A program made the position numbers and the translations under genes. From the NCBI GenBank assembly GCA_964462535.1, contig CAYWXV010000039.1:1-24390 (forward strand): a stretch of 24,390 nt of DNA, written 5' to 3'. The notes below the pieces were generated by a model that was given only the letters and a program-made list of their open reading frames with translations, had not been told where the DNA came from and searched no databases. Position 1 is the stretch's first letter, and every line of letters begins with the position of its first letter. Shown here piece after piece: positions 8,219-16,589 of this stretch. The DNA comes from CAYWXV01 sp964462535. GTDB taxonomy: Bacteria > Bacteroidota > Ignavibacteria > OLB7.

Positions 8219-9157
8219 ATGCATCCGAAGAAGAAGTACGTCGCTTCGCCGCCACGCAAGAAGGGAACCAGAATCGAGTGGACGAAGGAGCAGGACGCAA
8301 TCGTCCGAAAGAACTACACGAAGCACGGTTCAGTCTATACGGCGGCCCTCCTCGGTCGGTCGAAGGATAGCGTTCAGCACCGGGCGCTGCGCCTTGGTGT
8401 GCCCGGGCACGGCATTCGACCTTGGACAAAGAAAGAGATAGCCTACCTGCGGCTTCAATACGAGAAACTCACGGCAATCAAGATAGCCCGCGTTCTTAAG
8501 CGGACCGAGCAGAGTGTACGTGGAAAGATTCACAGTCTGAAGTTGGGTGGCGAAGGGTCCCGCCCCTGGACGCGAGATGAGATCGAATTCCTGCGCAAGC
8601 ATTATGGGACCACACGCATTGCGGAGCTCGCACAGGAGTTGGGTCGAACCAGAGATGCCGTCGAGTTGAAGGCGAGCCGACTCGGTTATGGCCGGTCGCC
8701 CGCGAAATTCAGTCCAATGCAGGAGCGGTATGTCGTTGCCCACCTCGGTGACGAACCCTTCACGGTGATGGCCAGGAAACTTGGCACCTCACTCCACCAC
8801 GTGATGCAGGCCGCTGCGCGACACGGATACAAGAGCCGACCGACCTCGCGCCCCTGGACAGCGGCCGACGACGATCGCCTTCGTGCGATTTATGGCACGA
8901 TGTCCAATAGCGACGTGGCACGGGAGCTGGAGAGGACGGAGATCGCTGTCGTTGTCAGGGCAAGAAGTTTCGGGTTGCGAAGTACGTTTCGGGAGAAGCG
9001 GCCGCGAACGAAGCGCGTTCTCTGGACGCCACGTGAAGATGCCCGCTTGCGAAGACTCTACGCCTCCCATACGCAAATCGAGGTGGCTGAGAAACTCGGC
9101 CGAAGCAAAGCCTCGGTCGGGGGGAGGATCAAGAAGTTGGGACTTTCCAAGAAGTGA
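8219..9157 (+). CDS. Putative DNA-binding protein made of six tandem Myb/SANT-like helix-turn-helix units
   Basis: 312 residues. Six repeats of ~40 residues can be aligned, each opening with W-T/S-x2-E/D and closing on a 'S-V-x2-(K/R)-x3-L-G' recognition-helix pattern: units start near W21, W69, W117, F164 (degenerate), W213 and W269. The last unit reads 'LWTPREDARLRRLYASHTQI' with 'GRSKASVGGRIKKLGLSKK' at the C-terminus. The protein is rich in Lys/Arg and lacks a signal peptide or membrane segment. Myb/SANT and GcrA-like folds bind DNA or, less often, protein. It follows the membrane protein gene without any gap (TAAATG), which hints at a paired function. Whether it is a transcription factor, a nucleoid protein or a homing/phage-derived protein cannot be told. 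Confidence 0.8.
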   Translation: MHPKKKYVASPPRKKGTRIEWTKEQDAIVRKNYTKHGSVYTAALLGRSKDSVQHRALRLGVPGHGIRPWTKKEIAYLRLQYEKLTAIKIARVLKRTEQSVRGKIHSLKLGGEGSRPWTRDEIEFLRKHYGTTRIAELAQELGRTRDAVELKASRLGYGRSPAKFSPMQERYVVAHLGDEPFTVMARKLGTSLHHVMQAAARHGYKSRPTSRPWTAADDDRLRAIYGTMSNSDVARELERTEIAVVVRARSFGLRSTFREKRPRTKRVLWTPREDARLRRLYASHTQIEVAEKLGRSKASVGGRIKKLGLSKK

Positions 9158-9267
9158 ACGACAACCGAACATTCTGTTCCGCGCAGGTGCTCTTCGGGCG
9201 CACTCGATGCTGCAGAGTCGCATTCGAGGTGCACACGGCGTCTCGCGCTATCGGTGCACGACGCCGT

Positions 9268-10611
9268 ATGCCACTCGCGATCGTCATCGTTGCGACAATA
9301 CTCTCCGCATCCTCCATGCTCGGACGAACAATTGTTGTCGACGCCGGTGGTGCTTATCCGACATTGGAGGCCGCAACGGCCGCCGTCACGCCGGGTGATA
9401 CGATTCTCTTCGCTCACGGAGTTCACGCCGGCGGCCAGTACGTTGCCAATCTGCAAGGGACGAGTGACTCCTGGATCACGATCGTGGCTGAGCCTGGTGG
9501 AGAGGCGATCATACGAGGTGGATCCAACGGCTGGCAGCTCGTGGATGCAGCATACGTCCGCATATCCGGCTTCATCATTGAGGGGCAGACCGGCAATGGT
9601 TGGAACTTCGACGATGGCGGCACATTCGATACGCCTGCCCATCATATCGTCATCGCGAACTGTGAGTGGCGTGGGATAAACGCGACTGGAAACAACGATC
9701 TGCTGAAGCTCTCCGGAATCGACAGCTTCGCGGTCCGCGACTGCTGGTTCAGTGACGGCGCGGCGGGAGGAAGCATGATCGACATGGTCGGCTGTCACGA
9801 CGGAACGTTTGAGGACAACGTGTTCGAGCGGGCCGGGTCAAATGCGATTCAGGCAAAGGGGGGGACGCGGAGAATCAGGATCGAGCGGAACAGATTCATC
9901 GACGCCGGACTTCGGGGAATCAACATTGGCGGGTCGACCGGCCTGCAGTTCTTCCGCCCGCAGGGAGCGAAGTACGAATCGGCTGAGATCTGGATTTACA
10001 GTAACCTCTTCGTTCGCTCGCAGGCCCCGATTGCATTTGTTGGCACCGTTCAGTCGCGGGTGATCAATAACACATTCCTCTACCCGGAGAAATGGGCGAT
10101 CAGGATTCTGCAGGAAACGACTGACTCGGGGTTTGTTCAGTGTGGTGACAATGTCTTCAGCAACAATATCGTGGTGCTCGGGAACGAGGCGGCAAATCCG
10201 ACCGTAAACATTGGGAGCAACACACGACCCGAAACATTCACGTTTCGGAACAACCTCTGGTACAATGCCGACAATCAAAATTGGGGGGGACCGAATCTCC
10301 CGTCGACCGAGACAGGAGGCGTGGTCGGTTCGGAGCCGCGACTCGTCGCGCCACCCGATGATATCAGGCTCGGTCCCGGATCGCCCGCCATCGGAGCGGG
10401 CATCGATGTGAGCGATCCGATCACAGATTTTCGGGGGATGCCATTCCTTGCGCCCCGGTCCATCGGAGCGGTCGAAGGGGGGGCGTCGACCGTCTCGGTC
10501 GAGCGTGACAGGTCGAGCGGAAAGCGCATGGACCTGAGTTCGCATCCGACAACGCCGCCTCGGCACGGACCAATCACAGCGGAGGACACATGGCATTCGC
10601 CCAGACGATAA
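9268..10611 (+). CDS. Secreted right-handed parallel beta-helix protein
   Basis: 447 residues from ATG 9268. This start gives a standard signal peptide (MPLAIVIVATILSASSMLG); the frame is open upstream to 9154 but that extension would bury it. The mature part begins 'TIVVDAGGAYPTLEAATAAV', the usual opening of pectate-lyase-like/NosD-like beta-helix proteins. It continues with Asn/Gly-rich coils ('VRDCWFSD', 'FEDNVFERAGSNAIQ', 'RIERNRFIDAGLRGINIGG'), then 'GSPAIGAGIDV' and 'FRGMPF..RSIGAVEGG', the typical end of this type. No catalytic residues are evident and, unlike the beta-helix protein at 12593-14251, it has no T9SS sorting domain. Its final 22 bp overlap the solute-binding protein gene, suggesting co-expression. 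Confidence 0.85.
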   Translation: MPLAIVIVATILSASSMLGRTIVVDAGGAYPTLEAATAAVTPGDTILFAHGVHAGGQYVANLQGTSDSWITIVAEPGGEAIIRGGSNGWQLVDAAYVRISGFIIEGQTGNGWNFDDGGTFDTPAHHIVIANCEWRGINATGNNDLLKLSGIDSFAVRDCWFSDGAAGGSMIDMVGCHDGTFEDNVFERAGSNAIQAKGGTRRIRIERNRFIDAGLRGINIGGSTGLQFFRPQGAKYESAEIWIYSNLFVRSQAPIAFVGTVQSRVINNTFLYPEKWAIRILQETTDSGFVQCGDNVFSNNIVVLGNEAANPTVNIGSNTRPETFTFRNNLWYNADNQNWGGPNLPSTETGGVVGSEPRLVAPPDDIRLGPGSPAIGAGIDVSDPITDFRGMPFLAPRSIGAVEGGASTVSVERDRSSGKRMDLSSHPTTPPRHGPITAEDTWHSPRR

Positions 10612-12560
10612 AGCTCGTGCCTCGTGTACCGATACTATCCGTATTGGAGCGTGCTTTGCTGTGGATGCGAAAAATGTCGACGGGTGCGCTGTGCCTGGTC
10701 GCGCTCGCGTCTGCAGGCTATGCGCAGGACGATGGGGTCGATTCCGGGTCCGTATCTCCGGAAATGGGGGGGGCGGGGTTCGAAGCGATCGCCGCGCGCG
10801 ACGGATGGTCCACGGGCACAATCCGTTCAGACATGTACGGATATGTTGCCGATACAGACGCGGTTCCAGGGGGAAGCATCACGCTGTCGATGACGACTGG
10901 TCCTCTGACACTACGCGCATTCGGTAAGGGTGAGGCATACCAGTCCACTCGTTTCGTTACTGGCCTGGTATATGAGTCGCTTGTGGGTGTCAGTTCGTTG
11001 GATTTGGAAGTCCTGCCCAACCTTGCGACCCACTGGAAGGTGGATTCAGATGGGACGACTCTATGGTTCCGAATCGACCCACTTGCCCATTTCGCCGATG
11101 GAATGCCTGTTACCACCGACGATATCCTGGCCACGTATAAGCTGCTCGTCGATACTGGAATCGAATCGCGGTTCGTCAACCAACTCTACAAAGAATTCGA
11201 GACTCCGGTCGCAGTGAGTCCGTACATATTCACGGTGAGGGCAAAGACCGTCAAGTGGGAGAGTCTCCTATCATTTGGTGGAATGACTGTTCTCCCGGCG
11301 CACATCGTAGGCAGTATGACGGGCAAGGAGTATTTGTACAAGTGCGATTTCGATATGCCATCCGGATCGGGACCGTACATGCTCGCCCCCGGGAACAACA
11401 ACATCGACAACTCGATCGTGCTGATTAGGAATCCGGCATGGTGGGCGAAAGGGAGTTTTCTGGCAAGAGGGATTGCGAATTTCGACACGATTCGGGTGGA
11501 GTTCCATTCCGATGGCAGAGCGGTATCCGGACTGTTGACGGGCAGAATCGACGTCTCATCGACAGAGTCGTCCACGGTTTGGAAACGCGACCTGATGAAT
11601 GACCAGCTGGATAGGGGACTTATCCAGAGGCGCGCCATCTACAACCTTGATCCTGTTGGGTTCTCAGGAATCGCGTTCAATACCCGCCACAAACCTCTCG
11701 ACGACGAACGAGTACGGGAAGCACTGATCCGTCTATTTGATCGAGAAGGGATAATGAGGGACCTTCATCTCGACGACTTAGAGGTGACGACGTCATTCTC
11801 GCCAAACACGCCCTACGAAAATCGAGCCAATCCCCGCTTCAATTTCGACCCGGAACGAGCTGGGAAGCTTCTTGATGACGCAGGATTCAGGCGCCGAAAA
11901 AAGGACGGAATGCGCGCCAGAAAGGGGAGAGTATTGAAACTGGACTTTCTTGTGTCGAGTCTATCGCCCAGGTTTCTCATGAGCTTTGAGCGCGAATGCG
12001 CCGACGCCGGTATTGAAGTGCAATTCCGCAACGTCGAAGATCACGTGTTCATGCCCTCCGTATGGAAATACGATTTCGATCTGGTCTGGATCGGTTGGGG
12101 GGGGCTCCTCTTCCCAAATCCAACATCTGCCTACCACAGTAGCCTTGCTGAGGGTCCGAACACGAACAACATCACCGGATTGCGGAGTCGACGAGTCGAT
12201 GAGCTGTGTGAATTGGAACGGACAACGGCAAGTCAGTCACGCCGCACGCGAGTACTTCAAGAACTTGACAGCGTCCTTGTGGCGTCCAAGATCTATGCGC
12301 TCGGCTTCCACCGTCCGTATAAGAGAATCGCGTTCGTCAACCGATTTGGTCATCCAGAATGGTATGTCGGGAGAATTCACGAATGGACGTCCATTGCGCT
12401 CACATGGTGGGTCGATCCCGTAAAGGATTCCCTCGTTCATGCCGGACGCACAGACTCATCTATCAGACTCGATCGCGGTACGGAGGATGTTCGATTCTGG
12501 CTTGACTACGAACGACTTCAAGAGGAGGGAAGGGAAGATGTACGTGACGATCCCCGTTGA
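10590..12560 (+). CDS. ABC transporter family 5 (peptide/nickel, YejA-like) periplasmic solute-binding protein
   Basis: 656 residues. The ATG at 10590 is preceded by GGAGGA (10581-10586), one of the few strong ribosome-binding sites in the window. The start lies inside the previous gene, so translation may be coupled. The signal peptide is then long: a hydrophobic core from the internal Met at ~29 (TGALCLVALASAGYAQ) follows a ~25-residue extension. SBP family 5 features are clear: 'FVTGLVYESLVGV', 'LPNLATHWKVDSDGTTLWF', 'FADGMPVTTDDILATYKLL', 'SGPYML', 'IAFNTRHKPLDDERVREALI' and 'FDPERAGKLLDDAGF'. The late 'YALGFHRPYKRIAFVNRFG' recalls the YejA/microcin C branch. No permease or ATPase gene is nearby, so it either serves a transporter encoded elsewhere or has another role. 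It ends 32 bp before the convergent beta-helix gene. Confidence 0.9.
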   Translation: MAFAQTIKLVPRVPILSVLERALLWMRKMSTGALCLVALASAGYAQDDGVDSGSVSPEMGGAGFEAIAARDGWSTGTIRSDMYGYVADTDAVPGGSITLSMTTGPLTLRAFGKGEAYQSTRFVTGLVYESLVGVSSLDLEVLPNLATHWKVDSDGTTLWFRIDPLAHFADGMPVTTDDILATYKLLVDTGIESRFVNQLYKEFETPVAVSPYIFTVRAKTVKWESLLSFGGMTVLPAHIVGSMTGKEYLYKCDFDMPSGSGPYMLAPGNNNIDNSIVLIRNPAWWAKGSFLARGIANFDTIRVEFHSDGRAVSGLLTGRIDVSSTESSTVWKRDLMNDQLDRGLIQRRAIYNLDPVGFSGIAFNTRHKPLDDERVREALIRLFDREGIMRDLHLDDLEVTTSFSPNTPYENRANPRFNFDPERAGKLLDDAGFRRRKKDGMRARKGRVLKLDFLVSSLSPRFLMSFERECADAGIEVQFRNVEDHVFMPSVWKYDFDLVWIGWGGLLFPNPTSAYHSSLAEGPNTNNITGLRSRRVDELCELERTTASQSRRTRVLQELDSVLVASKIYALGFHRPYKRIAFVNRFGHPEWYVGRIHEWTSIALTWWVDPVKDSLVHAGRTDSSIRLDRGTEDVRFWLDYERLQEEGREDVRDDPR

Positions 12561-12592
12561 TGAATCCATCGATTCCTTCGCTCCCCTCCCTC

Positions 12593-14251
12593 TCACCGCA
12601 CCGTCACCATCACCGTCCCGATGACACGGCCATCCAGTGCCGCCACCACGCGGTAGGCTCCCGCGGGCGATCCGCCAACATCGATTTCCCATTCGAAATC
12701 ACCTGCAGGAAGAACGGCGTCAATCAACCGTCGTTCCCGTTCACCGTTGATCGAGTACAGATCGAGCTGCAGACGACCTTGCGTTGGGAGGGCCAGGACG
12801 ACTCGACCCTGGTCGTCCAACGGGTTGGGCGCAAGGCGTAGTCCAACGTTGTCGTTCGCCTCTCCGCCGCCGCCATTCACACTACCAGGTCCCTGATACT
12901 CAAACGCCCCTATATCAAGTCGTCCGTCGTTGCGCGGATTGCCGTCGAAGTCGATCGATGGAGTGAATCCCGGAATATCAACCCCTGCGTTGATGGCCGC
13001 ACTCCCGGCTCGCGGACGGAGGTTGATTGTCGCATAGTTCGAGTCCACGAAGAGAGTTGTCGCGTCGAAGACCACGATGCTGTTCGAGTCCTGTCCCGAC
13101 ATTCGCGTCCACTCGCCATTCTGAAAATCGGTCATTGACAGATCGATCAGAGGGTCGGCGAACATTCGTCCAGGATTTCCGCAGTGGAAGACGTTGTTGT
13201 CGCCTGTATATACACCACGCTCGAACAACTCTTCTGTTCGTAATCCAACCGTTTCGCCACCTGCCAGAATGCAATTGTACATATAGAGTCGGCAGCTGTC
13301 GGTCTGGATCCAGATGTTGTTCGTTACGCCGTTGAAGAACGTGCAGTTGTAGAGACGTGCGGTTACCGGAGGGGACTCGCCGACGTCGAGCTCGACGTTT
13401 GCACCGGCGTTGTACCCAATGCAGTTGATCATTGTAGGGTTGGTAGCCCAGAGCTTGTAGTTCCCTCCATAGTAGGTGTCGTGAGCGACGCAGCGTTCAA
13501 GAACAATATCCCGCCCGGAGATATCGAAGCCGTCACCGATGTTATACGCCTCGCAGTTGATAAAGCGGACGTTGCGGACGTCCTGGAAGCTTCCATATCC
13601 GGTGGCATGTCCCAGTCCGAAACCATCACAATTCCCTCCACCACCATCGTGCGACTTGCTGTTGCTGATGACGCCATTGTAGATCGGTGTCCCATCATGC
13701 GATGTGGCATCGAATCCAGCACTCTCCTCCGCGAAATGATGGAGGTCGACGCTGTCGATCAGGAAGTCGTGATCTCCCTGGAAGAGTGAAATGCAGTTTC
13801 CACATTCATAGACCTCGCATCCACGGATCGTGAGAAATCCAACATCGGCCTGAGCCCAGATTCCCGTGTCGGGCCACCGCCGAACTTTTACGCCGACGAC
13901 GGTGATATAGCTGTTGACGATGATGAACCCATTTCTTCCATCGGTGATTCCCGTTCCGTCGATGTAGGCGACTTCGCCCGGAGCGTTCATCAACGTGATT
14001 GGGGCCCCTGGGGCTCCGTCACGGAACGTCTGCACCAACTGATTATAGACACCTCCGCGAAGGAGAATTGTATCGCCCGGTTGGGCCAGCTCGAATGCGT
14101 GGTTGATCGTACCCAGTGGGCTTGCGATCGTGCCACTGTTGCCGTCATTTCCGGTGGGAGCGACATAGAGAAGATCGCTTCGAGCGGTTGCAAGCGAGAG
14201 GATCATCGCGATCATGGGCGACGCGATCCTCCGGAGTCGTGTGGTAAGCAT
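12593..14251 (-). CDS. Secreted right-handed beta-helix protein with C-terminal T9SS sorting domain
   Basis: 552 residues from the ATG at 14251. This start is chosen because AGGAGAG (14258-14264) precedes it and a signal peptide follows (MLTTRLRRIASPMIAMILSL, cut near ATARS). The frame stays open further upstream to 14383 without a signal peptide. The mature N-terminus 'LLYVAPTGNDGNSGTIASPL' and 'PGDTILLRGGVYNQ' are typical of DUF1565-type right-handed beta-helices. Many Asn/Cys-containing coils follow, then 'GSAAINAGVDIPGF' and 'DIGAFEYQGPG'. Residues ~470-552 are a T9SS type A sorting domain ('LRLAPNPLDDQGRVVLALP', 'LDLYSINGERERRLID', 'SPAGAYRVVAALDGRVIG'). It probably ends up on or outside the outer membrane. 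It lies 202 bp downstream of the exporter genes on the same strand and may or may not belong to their unit. Confidence 0.88.
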   Translation of the reverse strand: MLTTRLRRIASPMIAMILSLATARSDLLYVAPTGNDGNSGTIASPLGTINHAFELAQPGDTILLRGGVYNQLVQTFRDGAPGAPITLMNAPGEVAYIDGTGITDGRNGFIIVNSYITVVGVKVRRWPDTGIWAQADVGFLTIRGCEVYECGNCISLFQGDHDFLIDSVDLHHFAEESAGFDATSHDGTPIYNGVISNSKSHDGGGGNCDGFGLGHATGYGSFQDVRNVRFINCEAYNIGDGFDISGRDIVLERCVAHDTYYGGNYKLWATNPTMINCIGYNAGANVELDVGESPPVTARLYNCTFFNGVTNNIWIQTDSCRLYMYNCILAGGETVGLRTEELFERGVYTGDNNVFHCGNPGRMFADPLIDLSMTDFQNGEWTRMSGQDSNSIVVFDATTLFVDSNYATINLRPRAGSAAINAGVDIPGFTPSIDFDGNPRNDGRLDIGAFEYQGPGSVNGGGGEANDNVGLRLAPNPLDDQGRVVLALPTQGRLQLDLYSINGERERRLIDAVLPAGDFEWEIDVGGSPAGAYRVVAALDGRVIGTVMVTVR

Positions 14252-14453
14252 GGTACGCTCTCCTGATCGAGTCCAGCTCGATCCATTGTTGTCGCGTGGC
14301 GTGACGCTCGGTGTCGTCCCGCAAACGTATCGCTCAACGTCGACACCGGGAATGACATCACACAGCTTTGGCACATTCGTCACGCCGATCAGACGATTGA
14401 CGAGCGACAGGGAGCCGGCCTGACTGTTACATGCAGTCGGAGGGGTGGTTCGA
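14252..14453. other. 202-bp spacer between the second ABC transporter and the beta-helix gene
   Basis: The frame of the beta-helix gene is open through this stretch, but the translated residues look like noise, lack a signal peptide and do not continue the ABC ATPase domain. No clear terminator hairpin with a T-run was found after the ABC stop. The Shine-Dalgarno sequence of the beta-helix gene lies at 14258-14264. Confidence 0.4.
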
Positions 14454-16589
14454 TCAGGGATGCGCGATCACGAGGAGGGCGGGGGAGCGTCGAAAGACGC
14501 AATCAAGTGCATTGCGGAGCGTGGCCGGATCGAGGGCGCCGAAACTCTCGTCCAGCACGATCAGCTCGGCCTTCTGCAAAAGCGCTCGAGCAATGAAGAG
14601 ACGACTCCGCTCTCCATGTGATAACTGCCATCCGGTTTCGCCCACGTTCTGCATGAGCCCGGCCGGCATCCTCTCCAGCAGTTCGCCCAGACCAAGCTCG
14701 CGACAGATCGTCTCTGCTTCATTGATATCCTCTTCCGTCGGGGGCCAACGTCGACCCATAAGGAGATTGAAGGCAAACGTTCCCATCAGGACGTGATTCT
14801 CGTGGAACTGCGGGGCGGCGACGATCCTGCGCCGCCAGGCATCCAGCCCTAACGACTTCCGGTCGAATCCATCAAGAAGGAGCAGCCCGGAGGCGGGCTG
14901 ACGCAGTCCGACAAGGAGCGAGGCGAGTGTAGACTTACCGCCCCCCGACGGTCCTTCCAGCAGAACTCGGTCTCCTCGATCGATTGCCACCCCGCACCCT
15001 TGAAGGACGGGCTCCCCCACGTCCCGATAGCGGAAGACGATATCGCTCGCCTCCAGTAGTCGCGTCGGTCGTTCGTGTCCGTTTCGAAGACGCATCATCC
15101 GAGAGGCGACCAGCTCTGCAGATTGGCTCGGATCGCTCCCACGGGAAGCTGCGTTGAAGAGAAATGACATCTGCTTCCATGCGATTGCTGCACCAGCCAG
15201 ATTCGATATCCCTCCGGTCAACTTCCCAAGTGCCATGTAGGCAAGCAGGAGGCCACCAATGGAGACTGCTAGAGGTCCGGGTTCAGTCTGTGCAACAAAT
15301 GCAGGGACGATAGCAATCAGCCCAACGAGGATCCATCCTCGCGGTATCAACCCTTCCAGTATCGCTGCCGTTCCGTCGACGCGTTTCGATCGCTCCAGAT
15401 ACTCCTCGATCTCTCCATCCTCTTCTCGGTGCCAGGTGTCAGGACTCTCCTGCGCCACACGAGTTCGATGACCCATCATCCGCTCGACCAGGGAGTGTGT
15501 GATCTCCAACCGTTGTTCCGTCCACTCCAGACGGCGCCGATAGTAGCGTCGTCCCACGACAATTGCGACGAGGGTCCATAAGAGGAGGAGACCCGCGGCA
15601 GCGCCACTCCCACCCGCGGTCATCACCACGACAGCCAGCGCGATTTCGATCAGCGAGACCAGCCCCATGAAGCCACCGCCGAGCGCCATTCCTTCGATGG
15701 CCTCCGACTCGATGACTCGTCCCAGCAGTTGACCTGATCCAAGATGTCGCGTCTCCTCGGGATCGAGATTGAGGGCGCCGTTCAGCAATCGTTGTTTGAG
15801 TAGTCCGCCGGCACCGATGGAGATTCGTCCCTGCAGCCATGTCTCGAGCATGCGAAGCGGAACGATACTCAGGAGGATGAGTCCCCAGGCTGCAAGCCAA
15901 CCGGAGTCGATTCGTCCACCCAGTGCTCCTTCACCGATCACCCACCACGCGGCAAGCCAGAGGACATACTGTAGCAGGTGGGAGATGGAGAGAAGCACCA
16001 CGTCGCGCTTGACGAATGTCTCGCGGAGATGCTGGCGAAACGTTGCGTTCGGTGCGGGTCGAACCATCCAGATACCGGAGAGGCGTTGTCCCGAGAGTCG
16101 TTCCCGGAGAAGCGCACGACGTGCCCGCTCCACCTGTCGCCCTTTGACGCCCGCCCGCGACAGCATCCCATCCACGTCGGAGGAAACGGGATGCTCGATG
16201 TGCTGGCAGATGACGTGCACGAGCTTTTCAATGGGGTAGCTGTGGACGATCCCATCGCGTGACAGGAGGAGTGCATTTGATCTGCTGGATCCGAGAAGTG
16301 CCAGGTGCAAGCGCTCACTGTCGGTCGCTAGGGGGATCAACGCCGGGCCGCAATGCCGGAGCATGTTTTCTGCGTCAGCGTACGACGATTCAGTCGACTC
16401 CGCCTCGAGCCCGCGTGAGCGGGCCAACCCCACTATCCACTCACCCAATCCATCATCGTCGCTCAAGGTAGGCGCGGAGTGTGGGGATGCCGCGATTCCC
16501 GCTCTTTTCATGCCGCGCCGCTGCGCGAGGAGATCGATCGCCTCGGCGAGTTGCGTTGCCGGCCACGACACCTGGAGCAGATCGATCAA
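14454..16589 (-). CDS. ABC transporter (permease + ATPase) with degenerate, cysteine-less C39-like N-terminal domain
   Basis: 711 residues from a TTG at 16587-16589. The TTG overlaps the TGA of the preceding gene (16586-16588) and is preceded by GGAGGTGGAG, so it is preferred over the upstream ATG at 16655. Residues ~1-150 resemble a C39-like domain without catalytic Cys/His (a 'HCGPALIPL' strand, 'LHLALLGSSRSNALLLSRDG'). About six membrane helices follow (~195-480). The ATPase domain (~510-711) has Walker A EGPSGGGKST (~545-554), a Q-loop (APQFHENHV), signature LSHGE (~656-660), Walker B with catalytic Glu (LIVLDESFGALD, ~677-688) and an H-loop His at residue 710. The protein stops one residue after that His, so the usual C-terminal ~25-30 residues are missing. 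It probably pairs with the C39-containing transporter, in the manner of NHLM-type bacteriocin ABC pairs. Confidence 0.88.
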   Translation of the reverse strand: MIDLLQVSWPATQLAEAIDLLAQRRGMKRAGIAASPHSAPTLSDDDGLGEWIVGLARSRGLEAESTESSYADAENMLRHCGPALIPLATDSERLHLALLGSSRSNALLLSRDGIVHSYPIEKLVHVICQHIEHPVSSDVDGMLSRAGVKGRQVERARRALLRERLSGQRLSGIWMVRPAPNATFRQHLRETFVKRDVVLLSISHLLQYVLWLAAWWVIGEGALGGRIDSGWLAAWGLILLSIVPLRMLETWLQGRISIGAGGLLKQRLLNGALNLDPEETRHLGSGQLLGRVIESEAIEGMALGGGFMGLVSLIEIALAVVVMTAGGSGAAAGLLLLWTLVAIVVGRRYYRRRLEWTEQRLEITHSLVERMMGHRTRVAQESPDTWHREEDGEIEEYLERSKRVDGTAAILEGLIPRGWILVGLIAIVPAFVAQTEPGPLAVSIGGLLLAYMALGKLTGGISNLAGAAIAWKQMSFLFNAASRGSDPSQSAELVASRMMRLRNGHERPTRLLEASDIVFRYRDVGEPVLQGCGVAIDRGDRVLLEGPSGGGKSTLASLLVGLRQPASGLLLLDGFDRKSLGLDAWRRRIVAAPQFHENHVLMGTFAFNLLMGRRWPPTEEDINEAETICRELGLGELLERMPAGLMQNVGETGWQLSHGERSRLFIARALLQKAELIVLDESFGALDPATLRNALDCVFRRSPALLVIAHP

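Noticed and set aside
12593..14454. Frameshift that would join the truncated ABC ATPase to the downstream open frame
   Set aside because: The downstream residues do not resemble the C-terminal helices of an ABC ATPase, and a stop occurs in the alternative frame just upstream of the junction.
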